Part shown: positions 25,494 to 33,197 of the stretch, in pieces
How positions within the stretch are numbered: position 1 is the stretch's first letter
Layout of the letters: every line of letters starts with the position of its first letter
Source: Myxococcota bacterium
GTDB taxonomy: Bacteria; Myxococcota_A; UBA9160; UBA6930
NCBI GenBank assembly: GCA_028285625.1
Contig: JANQOX010000002.1
Span: forward strand, 1-64,000
Length of the DNA: 64,000 nucleotides
Direction: 5' to 3'
Notes under the pieces: generated by a model
The model's database searches: none
What the model was told of the DNA's origin: nothing
Seen by the model: the letters and a program-made list of their open reading frames with translations, nothing else
Position numbers and translations under genes: made by a program

Positions 25494-26471
25494 CTACTCC
25501 GCCGAGCGCGCGAGCTGCACCAGCAACCGCCCCGCGACCTCCCGCACCCGGGGGTCCGGATCGTCCGCGGCCAGGGTCTCCAGGCGTGGGCGCACGGTCG
25601 CGGCGAGCTCGCCGCGCACACCGACCATCGCCTGCGCACCGGCGAGCCGCACGGCCGCATCGTCGCTCCGCACTGCAGCCGCGAACACGGCGCCGGTATC
25701 GGCGTTGCCGTACGTGATGCCGCCGCGCAGCGCCATGCCGATCACGCCCGGTTCCACGGGGTCGATGAGTGCGCCTTCGAGCAGCTGCGCCGAGCCCTCC
25801 GGTGTGCGCACCGCGAGGAGCGCCGACAACTGCCGCACGCGCGGCGGCAGCTCTCCGCGGCTCGCGGCATCGGCGCGGTCGGGCGCAAGGTGCGCACGCA
25901 CCTCGGGCGTGTCGAGTTCGGGTTCCACCAGGCCTTGGAATGCGAGGTCGCGCAGGCTCTCGGGGCCCTCATCGAGCCATCGGGCGTACAGCGATGCCAG
26001 GGCCCGCGGGTCGTCGCGATCGCGCGCGGCGTCTCGCACGGCCTGCGCCCAGCGCTCGGCCGACGCTTCGTTCGCGAGTCGGATGGTCTCGCGGGGTTCG
26101 TCCACCAGCACGTAGGGGGGGCGGGCGCCGCGCAGGAAGACCAGCGCCCGATCGTGCGCGGCCAGTGGCGGAGGGTTGAGCGGCGAGCGCTTGATCTCGA
26201 AGCGCTCCGGCGTTCGGCCCAGCAGGCCGGCTTCACGCGTGACCGTGATCCGGCCGCGATCCACGCCAGTGACCACCACGATGGCGGCTGCGTCGGCCTC
26301 GGCCAGCCGCAGGTGCAGCGGGCGCGCGGAGGGCGGCGCCGGGTGTGCGACGGCCTGCGCACTCGCGCCCCCGGCTGCCGAAACGAGTGCGGCGCAGAAG
26401 ACGACCGCCAGTACGACCGTCCGCTGGCACGCTCGGAGGGCAGGGGGCCCGCAGCGCTGGGGAACGATCAT
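25494..26471 (-). CDS. Exported HEAT-repeat-like protein
   Basis: A 325-residue protein with a signal peptide (about residues 1-38, ending GASAQA). The N-terminal third is a small beta domain (ADAAAIVVVTGVDRGRITV). The rest is helical, with HEAT-type pairs such as VRLAGAQAMVGVRGELAATV and DPDPRVREVAGRLLVQLAR at the end. HEAT arrays bind proteins; the partner is unknown. I chose ATG 26469-26471 because the signal peptide begins there. The stop codon abuts the tandem repeat. It is divergent from the MoaD-like gene. Confidence 0.7.
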   Translation of the reverse strand: MIVPQRCGPPALRACQRTVVLAVVFCAALVSAAGGASAQAVAHPAPPSARPLHLRLAEADAAAIVVVTGVDRGRITVTREAGLLGRTPERFEIKRSPLNPPPLAAHDRALVFLRGARPPYVLVDEPRETIRLANEASAERWAQAVRDAARDRDDPRALASLYARWLDEGPESLRDLAFQGLVEPELDTPEVRAHLAPDRADAASRGELPPRVRQLSALLAVRTPEGSAQLLEGALIDPVEPGVIGMALRGGITYGNADTGAVFAAAVRSDDAAVRLAGAQAMVGVRGELAATVRPRLETLAADDPDPRVREVAGRLLVQLARSAE

Positions 26472-26658
26472 GGCAGGGCACCCGGCACGGCGGCCCAGGA
26501 TAGCCGCCGGCGTCCGGGCCGGCGCCTGGACGGGCTCGCCAGCGCGCCTTTGGCCGCTCCTTGCCCTATCATCCGGGGCTCTGGCGTCCCCGGAGGAACC
26601 GTGTCCCGCGGTTCGGGGCGCCCCGCCCCAAGCCTGCTGCAGGAGACGAAGCCCCCCG

Positions 26659-26928
26659 ATGCCCAAGGTGATCGTTCCCCCTCCCTATCGCGGTCCGACC
26701 GGCGGTCGCGGCGAAATCCAGGTCGAGGGGCACACCGTGCTCGAGTGCCTCGAGGCGGTCGAGAAGGACCACGCGGGTTTCCTGGCCCAGATCGTCGCGA
26801 CGGATGGCACCGTGCATCGCTTCGTCAAGCTGTTCCGCAACGGGGACCAGATCACCGGCGACGCTCTCGGCGAGAAGCTGGCGCCGGACGACGAACTCGA
26901 AGTGCTCGCCGCCATCGCTGGCGGCTGA
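26659..26928 (+). CDS. MoaD/ThiS-family sulfur-carrier protein
   Basis: An 89-residue beta-grasp protein ending in Gly-Gly, the C-terminus that MoaD/ThiS proteins need for thiocarboxylation. Visible parts are VEGHTVLECLEAVEKDHAGF, the LFRNGDQI turn (about residue 56) and the acidic DDELEVLAAIAGG end. It would give sulfur to the molybdopterin dithiolene. It lies 69 bp upstream of the aldehyde:ferredoxin oxidoreductase gene, which suggests a carrier dedicated to that enzyme's tungsten or molybdenum cofactor. A plain MoaD acting for the whole cell is the alternative; no moaE is in view. ATG 26659 has AGGAG about 13 bases upstream, longer than usual. Confidence 0.8.
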   Translation: MPKVIVPPPYRGPTGGRGEIQVEGHTVLECLEAVEKDHAGFLAQIVATDGTVHRFVKLFRNGDQITGDALGEKLAPDDELEVLAAIAGG

Positions 26929-26997
26929 CCCGACCTTCGGGCTCGCGGGCCCGTCCCACGATTCAACGACGCGCGGCAACGCGGTAGGAGGAAGACC

Positions 26998-28719
26998 ATG
27001 AGTGGACCGACCGGTGACAAGATGATCCGGGTCGACATGACCAACCAGACGGCCGAGGTCGTCGATTTCCCGGACGAGTGGAAGCTGCTCGGTGGCCGTG
27101 CCCTGTCGGCCAAGATCCTGCTGGCGGAATGCGATCCCACCTGCGATCCGCTGGGCCCCGACAACGTGCTGGTGATGGCGCCCGGCGTGATCTCGGGCAC
27201 CGCGGCGCCGACTTCGGGCCGCATCTCCATCGGCGGCAAGAGCCCCCTGACCGGCGGCATCAAGGAGGCGAACTCGGGCGGCCAACCCGGTCAGCACCTG
27301 ATGAAGCTCGGCTACCGCGTGGTCATCGTGAAGGGTCAGCCGGCCGACGCGAACGCACGCTACGCCCTCGAGGTGACCGCCGACGAGGTGAAGGTCGTCG
27401 CGGCCGACGCGCACAAGGGCAAGTGGAACTACGCGCTCTGCATGGACCTCCACGGCCAGTACCCGAAGACGGCATCCTTCATCACCTGCGGCCCGGCGGG
27501 CGAGCTGCGCCTCGCGGGGGCCTCGGTCGCGACCACCGACCAGGACAACCGCTACCCCGCACGCCACGCGGCGCGCGGTGGTCTGGGCGCCGTGATGGGT
27601 GCCAAGGGCCTCAAGTACGTGATGGTCGACCCGGGTCGCGCCTCGGTGCGTCAGCCCGCCGACCGCAAGGGCTTCGGCGAGCTCTGCAAGACCTACACGA
27701 AGGACTACCTCGACGGTCCGCAGATGTTCAAGACCGGCACCAGTTCGGTCGTGCCCGTGGCGAACATGCTGCACACCTTCCCGTACAAGAACCGGGTCGA
27801 GGGCCAGTCGCCCGATGCACAGACGCTCGATGGTGCGCGCATCGTCGAGAGCTTCGAGACGCGCGGCGGCGAGATGCACAACTGCATGACCGGCTGCATC
27901 GTGAAGTGCAGCAACATCGTGCACGACGCCCAGGGCGAGTACAAGACGTCGGCGCTCGAGTTCGAGACGCTGACCCTGCTCGGCGCCAACTGTGCGGTGG
28001 CCAGCTGGGAAGACGTGGCCGACATGGACCGGCTCTGCGACGACGTGGGACTCGACACCGTCGAGACCGGCGCCGCCATCGCAGTGCTCATGGACGCCGG
28101 TCAGATGGAGTGGGGCGATGCCGAGGGCATGAAGAAGCTCATCGCCGAGATCCCGGACGGAACCGACCGCGGCACGGCGATCGGCAACGGCGGCGTGGCC
28201 ACGGGCAAGTTCACGGGTCACCACCGCGTGCCCCACGCCAAGGGCCAGAGCATCCCGGCCTGGGACCCGCGGCCGCTCAAGGCCACGGGCGTCACCTACT
28301 GCACGAGCCCCATGGGCGCCGACCACACGGCCGGTCTCATCGTGAACCCGGGCCTGCCGCCCGAGCAGTTCGCGTGGGAGTCGCAGAAGGTGCAGCTCGT
28401 GAACGCGGTGTGCGACTCGTCGGGCTTCTGCCAGTTCCTGCAGCCGACCCTCGACGACATCCGCGCCTTCTACGGTGCCCTCTACGGTGAGGAGATCTCC
28501 CGCGAGGCCATCCACGACCAGGGCTGGGAGTGCCTGGAGGACGAGTGGGCGTTCAACGAGCGCGCCGGCTTCGGGCAGGACGACGACGTGCTGGCCGACT
28601 GCATGGGCCAGGACCCGATCAACGGCCAGGTATTCGACGTGCCAGCCGACGTGATCGCGGCGGCCAAGCAGCGCATGCCGGCCCAGGAGGACCTGTTCAC
28701 CGTGAAGGCCTCTGGCTAG
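26998..28719 (+). CDS. Aldehyde:ferredoxin oxidoreductase family tungsten/molybdenum enzyme
   Basis: A 573-residue AOR-family enzyme, which oxidises aldehydes to acids (or works in reverse) with a tungsten or molybdenum bis-pyranopterin and one [4Fe-4S] cluster. The pterin-binding N-terminal region carries LLGGRALSAKIL (about residue 30) and GRISIGGKSPLTGGIKEANS (about residue 75). Cluster ligands appear as Cys296, Cys300 and Cys304 (CMTGCIVKC) and Cys478 in CDSSGFC. The first three are spaced C-x3-C-x3-C rather than the C-x2-C-x3-C of the Pyrococcus enzyme. The AGGAGG 5 bases upstream supports ATG 26998. Electron partner and metal cannot be read here. Two MoeA genes follow. Confidence 0.9.
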   Translation: MSGPTGDKMIRVDMTNQTAEVVDFPDEWKLLGGRALSAKILLAECDPTCDPLGPDNVLVMAPGVISGTAAPTSGRISIGGKSPLTGGIKEANSGGQPGQHLMKLGYRVVIVKGQPADANARYALEVTADEVKVVAADAHKGKWNYALCMDLHGQYPKTASFITCGPAGELRLAGASVATTDQDNRYPARHAARGGLGAVMGAKGLKYVMVDPGRASVRQPADRKGFGELCKTYTKDYLDGPQMFKTGTSSVVPVANMLHTFPYKNRVEGQSPDAQTLDGARIVESFETRGGEMHNCMTGCIVKCSNIVHDAQGEYKTSALEFETLTLLGANCAVASWEDVADMDRLCDDVGLDTVETGAAIAVLMDAGQMEWGDAEGMKKLIAEIPDGTDRGTAIGNGGVATGKFTGHHRVPHAKGQSIPAWDPRPLKATGVTYCTSPMGADHTAGLIVNPGLPPEQFAWESQKVQLVNAVCDSSGFCQFLQPTLDDIRAFYGALYGEEISREAIHDQGWECLEDEWAFNERAGFGQDDDVLADCMGQDPINGQVFDVPADVIAAAKQRMPAQEDLFTVKASG

Positions 28720-28748
28720 GCCACCCAGGGGCGAAGGCCTCTGGCTAG
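28704..28748 (+). repeat. 16-base direct duplication at the end of the AOR gene
   Basis: GAAGGCCTCTGGCTAG occurs at 28704-28719, where it contains the AOR stop codon, and again at 28733-28748. The 29-bp offset looks like a recent small tandem duplication of the 3' end. Confidence 0.7.
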
Positions 28749-28757
28749 ACGCCGGAA

Positions 28758-28816
28758 CGCGGGCGAAGCCCGCGCGAGTCGCGAACGGGCAGGGGGGCTA
28801 ACCTCCCTGCCCGTTC
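28758..28816 (+). promoter_or_regulatory. Two strong hairpins between the AOR and moeA genes
   Basis: The first hairpin (28758-28774) has a perfect 7-bp stem, CGCGGGC/GCCCGCG, around GAA. The second (28783-28816) has a perfect 12-bp stem, GAACGGGCAGGG/CCCTGCCCGTTC, around a 10-base loop that can add three more pairs. No T-run follows, so they may act as an attenuator, mRNA stabiliser or cofactor-sensing leader of moeA rather than a simple terminator. Confidence 0.55.
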
Positions 28817-28850
28817 TGCATGGGGCTCGAGATGCCCCGATCGAGGATGG

Positions 28851-30134
28851 ATGCGCGACGTACGCATGCGGGGGTTCGCCGAACGCGCGGACGTCGAGGA
28901 GGTGCAGGACTTCCTCGCGGGCTGCACGGGTGCGCTCGGCACCGAGCCCGTATCGGTGGACGACTGCGTGGGTCGCGTCCTCTCGGACGACGTCGTTTCG
29001 GACGTGGACGTGCCGTCCTTTCACCGGTCGGCGATGGACGGTTACGCGGTGCGCGGCGAGGACACGTTCGGCGCCTCGACGATGGACCCCATCGGGTTCC
29101 GCCTGCTCGGCGCGTCGATGCCCGGTCGCCCCTTCGAGGGCGAGGTCGCTGCGGGTACGGCGGTGCGCATCATGACCGGCGCGCCGGTCCCGGCCGGGGC
29201 CGATGCCGTGGTGATGGCCGAGGTCTGCGAGGAGCAGGACGACCGCGTGCAGGTGCGAGACGCCGTGGCCCCCAGAAAGAACGTGGGCGCTCCGGGTGAG
29301 GACATCCGTAGCGGCGACACCGTACTGCGTGGCGGGCGGCGGCTGCGCCCGCAGGACGCGGGGCTGCTGGCCTCGATCGGACGCCCGGACGTCGCCTGCG
29401 TGGTGAGACCGCGCGTGGCGATCCTGGTCACCGGCGACGAACTGCTGGCGCCTGGGAGCCGCCCGGATGGGGCGCGCATCGTCGACAGCAACTCGGTGGT
29501 GCTGCGCGGCCTGCTGGCACGCGACGGCGCGGGGGAAGTGGCGGTGCTGCGTCTCGAGGACCAGCGGCCGCTCATCCGCGGGGCGCTGGCCAAGACCGAC
29601 GCCGATGTCGTGCTGGTCTCGGGCGGAAGCTCCGTCGGCCAGGAGGACCACGCCCCGGGACTGGTCGCAGAGATCGGCAGCCTCGACTTCCACGGCGTCG
29701 CCATGCGGCCCTCGAGCCCGGCGGGCGTGGGTCGGCTGCCTGCACTGGGCGGAGCCTCGCGCGAGCGCCTGGTGTTCCTGCTCCCCGGAAACCCGGTGAG
29801 TTGTCTCTGCGCGTACGAGTTCTTCGCGGGCCCGTCGGTGCGTAGCCTCGGTGGGCGCACGCGCGCGTGGCCCCACCGAACGGTTCGGCTGCCGCTGGCG
29901 CGCAAGATCGCCTCTGCGATCGGCCGCACCGACTACGTCCGCGTGGCGGTGGAGGACGGCCGCGTCGTCCCGCTCGCCACGTCGGGTGCATCGATCCTCT
30001 CGTCCACGGTTCGCGCCAGTGGCTTCGTGGTCGTGCCGCGGGGTCGCGAGGGCATGCCCGAAGGCGAAGAGGTGCTGGTGCGCCTCTACGACGACGAGCC
30101 CCATGCAGCGGCCGATCCGGAAGGGCTGGCATGA
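28851..30134 (+). CDS. moeA: Molybdopterin molybdenumtransferase MoeA (first paralogue)
   Basis: A 427-residue MoeA, which inserts molybdate or tungstate into adenylated molybdopterin. Marks: VPSFHRSAMDGYAVRGEDTF (about residue 54), GTAVRIMTGAPVPAGADAVV (about residue 103), AILVTGDELLAPG, VLVSGGSSVGQEDH and LLPGNPVSCLCAYEF. The block that is normally HGVAMKPGKPxxxG reads FHGVAMRPSSPAGVGRL here, so the Lys-Pro-Gly-Lys part is altered. ATG 28851 has GAGG 4 bases upstream. Its stop overlaps the second moeA by ATGA. Confidence 0.9.
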   Translation: MRDVRMRGFAERADVEEVQDFLAGCTGALGTEPVSVDDCVGRVLSDDVVSDVDVPSFHRSAMDGYAVRGEDTFGASTMDPIGFRLLGASMPGRPFEGEVAAGTAVRIMTGAPVPAGADAVVMAEVCEEQDDRVQVRDAVAPRKNVGAPGEDIRSGDTVLRGGRRLRPQDAGLLASIGRPDVACVVRPRVAILVTGDELLAPGSRPDGARIVDSNSVVLRGLLARDGAGEVAVLRLEDQRPLIRGALAKTDADVVLVSGGSSVGQEDHAPGLVAEIGSLDFHGVAMRPSSPAGVGRLPALGGASRERLVFLLPGNPVSCLCAYEFFAGPSVRSLGGRTRAWPHRTVRLPLARKIASAIGRTDYVRVAVEDGRVVPLATSGASILSSTVRASGFVVVPRGREGMPEGEEVLVRLYDDEPHAAADPEGLA

Positions 30135-32026
30135 AGCAGCAGCAGTTTCTCGACGTGCTCGACCGGGACGAGGCCGAGCGGCGCTGGCGCCTCGCCATCG
30201 ACGCCACCCCTCGCGGGGTGGAGACGGTGCCCCTCGAAGAGGCGCTCGGACGCGTGCTGGCTGAAGACGTTCGGGCCGACGTGGACGTCCCAGGGTTCGA
30301 CCGGTCGAACATGGATGGCTTCGCGGTGCGCGCCGCCGACACCTTCGGCGCCAGCGAGGAGGAGCCGGTGCGGCTTCGCCTCAACGCCGAGACGATTCCC
30401 ACCGGCATCGCGCCCCAGGAGGAGGTCACCCCGGGTACCGCGACGACCATCGCCACCGGGGGCATGTTGCCGCGTGGCGCCGATGCGGTGGTGCCGGTAG
30501 AGCACACCGACGTCGTCGGCGACGAGGTGCAGGTGCGCAACCCGCGTGTGCCCGGCGCCGCGGTCTCGTTCGCCGGGACCGACATGGGGCAGGGCGAGAC
30601 CGTCCTGTTCGGCGGCATGCGGTTGTCGTCGCGCGAGACGGGCGTGCTCGCCGCGATCGGCCGCCAGACCGTGGCCGTGGTGACGCGTCCGCGCGTTGCG
30701 GTGATCTCGACCGGTGACGAGATCGTGCAGCCCGGCGAGGCCATGCGGCCCGGCCTGGTCTACGACAGCAACGGACGCATCCTGGCCGATGCCGTTCGCG
30801 AACTCGGTGGAGATCCGATCTTTCTGGGCGCGTTCCGCGACGACGAGGTCGCCCTGCGCGCCGCGCTGGAGCGGGGGCTCGACGAGGCCGATCTGGTGTT
30901 GCTCTCGGGCGGGACCTCGAAGGGCGAGGGCGACCTCAACGCACGCGTGGTGGCCGACCTCGAGCCGGGCATCTTGGTGCACGGCGTGGCGCTCAAGCCC
31001 GGCAAGCCCATCTGCCTGGCGGCTTCGGGTCGCAAGCCCGTGGTGATCCTGCCCGGCTTTCCGACCTCGGCGGTCTTCACGTTCCACGAGTTCGTGGCGC
31101 CGGTGCTGCGCGACCTGGCGGGCCTGCCGGGCGAGCGGCGCGAGACGGTGGACGCGCGTCTCGCGGTGCGGACCGTCTCGGAGCGCGGCCGCACCGAGTA
31201 CCTGCTGGTCGGCCTGGTCGAACGCACCGAGGGCGGGCTCGCGGCCTGGCCCATGGGCAAGGGCAGTGGCTCGGTCACCAGCTTCAGCCGGGCCGACGGG
31301 TTCGTCCGCATCGATCGCAACACCGAGATCGTCGACGCCGAGACGGTGGTGCCGGTGACGCTGCTCGGCCGCGGGGTTCCGGTGGCCGACCTCGTCGTGA
31401 TCGGAAGCCACTGTGCGGGTCTCGACGTGCTCGCCGGTGCACTCGCGGCCGAGGGTCACACGGTGAAGGTGCTTTCGGTCGGCAGTCAGGGCGGGCTCGA
31501 GGCTGCGCGCCGCGGCGAGTGCGACGTGGCGCCGATCCACCTGCTCGACCCCGAGAGCGGCCGTTACAACGCGCCCTTTCTCGACGACTCGCTCGAGCTG
31601 CTGCCGGGCTACACGCGCATGCAGGGCGTGGCCACGCGGCCCGACGAGACGCGCGACGCCGAGGCGCTGGTCGCCGACCCGTCGCTGCGCATGGTGAACC
31701 GCAACCGCGGCGCGGGCACGCGCGTGCTGATCGACGGGCTGCTCGACGGTCGCAAGCCGCCGGGGTTCGCCTACGAACCGCGCTCGCACTATGCGGTGGC
31801 CGCCGCGGTGGCGCAGAAGCGAGCCGACTGGGGCGTGGTGATCGAGACCGTTGCACAGGCCGCGGGTCTGCGGTTCCGACCCCTGCGCGCCGAGCACTAC
31901 GACTTCGTGGTGCCGCGCGCGCGACGCGAACGGCCGGCCGTGACGGCCCTGCGCCGCTTGCTCGCGCAGGGCAGCGAGACGCGCGCCCGGCTGGGCGCCA
32001 TGGGCTTCGGGGAGCCGGAGGGCTGA
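30131..32026 (+). CDS. MoeA fused to a C-terminal PBP-like domain (second paralogue)
   Basis: A 631-residue protein. Residues ~1-410 are a complete MoeA: VPGFDRSNMDGFAVRAADTF, IATGGMLPRGADAVVPVE, VAVISTGDEIVQPGE, LLSGGTSKGEGD, HGVALKPGKPICLA and ILPGFPTSAVFTFHEF. Residues ~420-625 are a periplasmic-binding-protein-like domain without a signal peptide (LVVIGSHCAGLDVLAGAL, DVAPIHLLDPESGRYN, NRNRGAGTRVLIDGLL). Such MoeA-PBP fusions are known in archaea and anaerobes and may sense or hold molybdate or tungstate. ATG 30131 overlaps the previous stop (ATGA). PGFPTS replaces the usual PGNPVS. Confidence 0.9.
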   Translation: MKQQQFLDVLDRDEAERRWRLAIDATPRGVETVPLEEALGRVLAEDVRADVDVPGFDRSNMDGFAVRAADTFGASEEEPVRLRLNAETIPTGIAPQEEVTPGTATTIATGGMLPRGADAVVPVEHTDVVGDEVQVRNPRVPGAAVSFAGTDMGQGETVLFGGMRLSSRETGVLAAIGRQTVAVVTRPRVAVISTGDEIVQPGEAMRPGLVYDSNGRILADAVRELGGDPIFLGAFRDDEVALRAALERGLDEADLVLLSGGTSKGEGDLNARVVADLEPGILVHGVALKPGKPICLAASGRKPVVILPGFPTSAVFTFHEFVAPVLRDLAGLPGERRETVDARLAVRTVSERGRTEYLLVGLVERTEGGLAAWPMGKGSGSVTSFSRADGFVRIDRNTEIVDAETVVPVTLLGRGVPVADLVVIGSHCAGLDVLAGALAAEGHTVKVLSVGSQGGLEAARRGECDVAPIHLLDPESGRYNAPFLDDSLELLPGYTRMQGVATRPDETRDAEALVADPSLRMVNRNRGAGTRVLIDGLLDGRKPPGFAYEPRSHYAVAAAVAQKRADWGVVIETVAQAAGLRFRPLRAEHYDFVVPRARRERPAVTALRRLLAQGSETRARLGAMGFGEPEG

Positions 32027-33051
32027 TGTCGGCCGTCGTTCGACCTGCGAAGGGCGCGATGGCTCGCGACCTGGGCGTGTCGCTGCCCGGGTTCCGGCCG
32101 CGCGCGCCGTGGTACGGGCCCGATCTGCAGACCCTGCGCAACGTCCTGCGCGGGCCGGTGACGACGCCGCCCCCGGGTGTGCGCACCGAGCGCCTGACCC
32201 TGCCGCTCGACGATGGCAGCGGCGACGTGCTGTCGGCCCGTCTCGATCGCCCGCCGGCCTCGTGGGAGCGCGGTGGGCCGGTGGTCGTCCTGATCCACGG
32301 GCTCGGTGGGGACGAGCGCAGCGCCTACCTCGAAGCGTCGGCGGGCCGGCTGCTGCGCTGCGGCCGCACCGTCGTTCGCTTGAACCTACGTGGCGCCGGG
32401 CCCTCGCGCGCCACCTGCCGCGCGCAGTACCACGCGGGCCGGACCGAGGACCTGCTCGCGGCGATCTCCGCGCTGCCCGCCGACCTGGTCTCGGAGGAGC
32501 TGGTGCTCGTGGGCTTCTCCCTCGGCGGCAACATGCTGCTCAAGTTCCTCGCCGAGTTCGGAGACCGGGCGCCGGTGCGCGCGGCGATGTCCGTGTCCGC
32601 ACCGATCGATCTGGCCGCCGCCTCGCGGCGCATCCTCGAACGACGCAACACCGTCTACCACCGCCACCTGCTTACCGGCATGCGTGCCGAGGCACTCGCC
32701 GCCGAAGGCCTCTCCGACGACGAGCGCCGGATCCTGGGCGAGGTGCGCAGCATCGTCGAGTTCGACGATCGCATCGTCGCGCCGCGAAACGGCTTCGCCG
32801 GTGCCGAGGACTACTACGCCCGCTGCCACGCCCGGCGCTTCCTGCCCGAAATCCGCGTACCCACGCTGGTCCTGCACGCGCTCGACGACCCGTGGATCCC
32901 CGCCGAGGCCTACACCTCGTTCGACTGGTCGAGCGCCCCGGCCCTGGTTGCGGGTCTGCCTCCCGGCGGTGGCCACGTGGGCTTCCACGCCCAGGGGGGC
33001 CGCGTCCCTTGGCACGACCGCTGCCTCGAGGCCCTGCTGGCGCGGTTCTAG
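32026..33051 (+). CDS. YheT-family alpha/beta hydrolase
   Basis: A 341-residue alpha/beta hydrolase of the YheT/ABHD1-3 type. Marks: YGPDLQTLRNVLR near residue 30, oxyanion HGLGG (about residue 88), RLNLRGAGPSRATC (about residue 118), nucleophile GFSLGGNMLLKFL (about residue 163), the acid in HALDDPWIPAE and catalytic His in GGGHVGF. It is coupled to moeA-PBP through TGATG. YheT proteins are esterase-like with unsettled substrates; placement in this operon is probably for convenience, although aldehyde or acid chemistry of the AOR cannot be excluded. Confidence 0.9.
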   Translation: MSAVVRPAKGAMARDLGVSLPGFRPRAPWYGPDLQTLRNVLRGPVTTPPPGVRTERLTLPLDDGSGDVLSARLDRPPASWERGGPVVVLIHGLGGDERSAYLEASAGRLLRCGRTVVRLNLRGAGPSRATCRAQYHAGRTEDLLAAISALPADLVSEELVLVGFSLGGNMLLKFLAEFGDRAPVRAAMSVSAPIDLAAASRRILERRNTVYHRHLLTGMRAEALAAEGLSDDERRILGEVRSIVEFDDRIVAPRNGFAGAEDYYARCHARRFLPEIRVPTLVLHALDDPWIPAEAYTSFDWSSAPALVAGLPPGGGHVGFHAQGGRVPWHDRCLEALLARF

Positions 33052-33063
33052 CTCCCGAGGGCT

Positions 33064-33097
33064 CCAGCGGTCCCGCCTGAGGGCATTTGACCGCTGG
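33064..33097. terminator. Hairpin after the AOR/moeA operon
   Basis: CCAGCGGTC and GACCGCTGG form a perfect 9-bp stem around a 16-base loop, 13 bases after the YheT stop. A T-tract is absent, so it may be a Rho-assisted or 3'-stabilising hairpin. Confidence 0.5.
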
Positions 33098-33131
33098 CCC
33101 CCTGGGTGCCAGCCTGTACCGCCCCTTCGAT

Positions 33132-33145
33132 TCCAACCGGTTGGA
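33132..33145. promoter_or_regulatory. Perfect 14-bp palindrome upstream of the thiolase gene
   Basis: TCCAACCGGTTGGA is a perfect palindrome 52 bases before the thiolase start, in a gene-free gap of about 145 bp. Size and position fit an operator for a TetR-like repressor of fatty-acid genes; no such regulator is in the window. Confidence 0.45.
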
Positions 33146-33197
33146 CCGGACGACTCGATCGGACCCCAACCCCAGCCGACATCCCCAAGGAGAAGAC

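Noticed and set aside
24563..25717. Long plus-strand open frame through the gene-free and repeat region
   Set aside because: Arg/Pro/Ser-rich with no family character, and it continues into the antisense of the HEAT-like gene; repeats keep all three frames open.
28720..28850. Definite molybdenum-cofactor riboswitch
   Set aside because: Hairpins are present, but I cannot match the conserved core by eye; kept only as a leader candidate.
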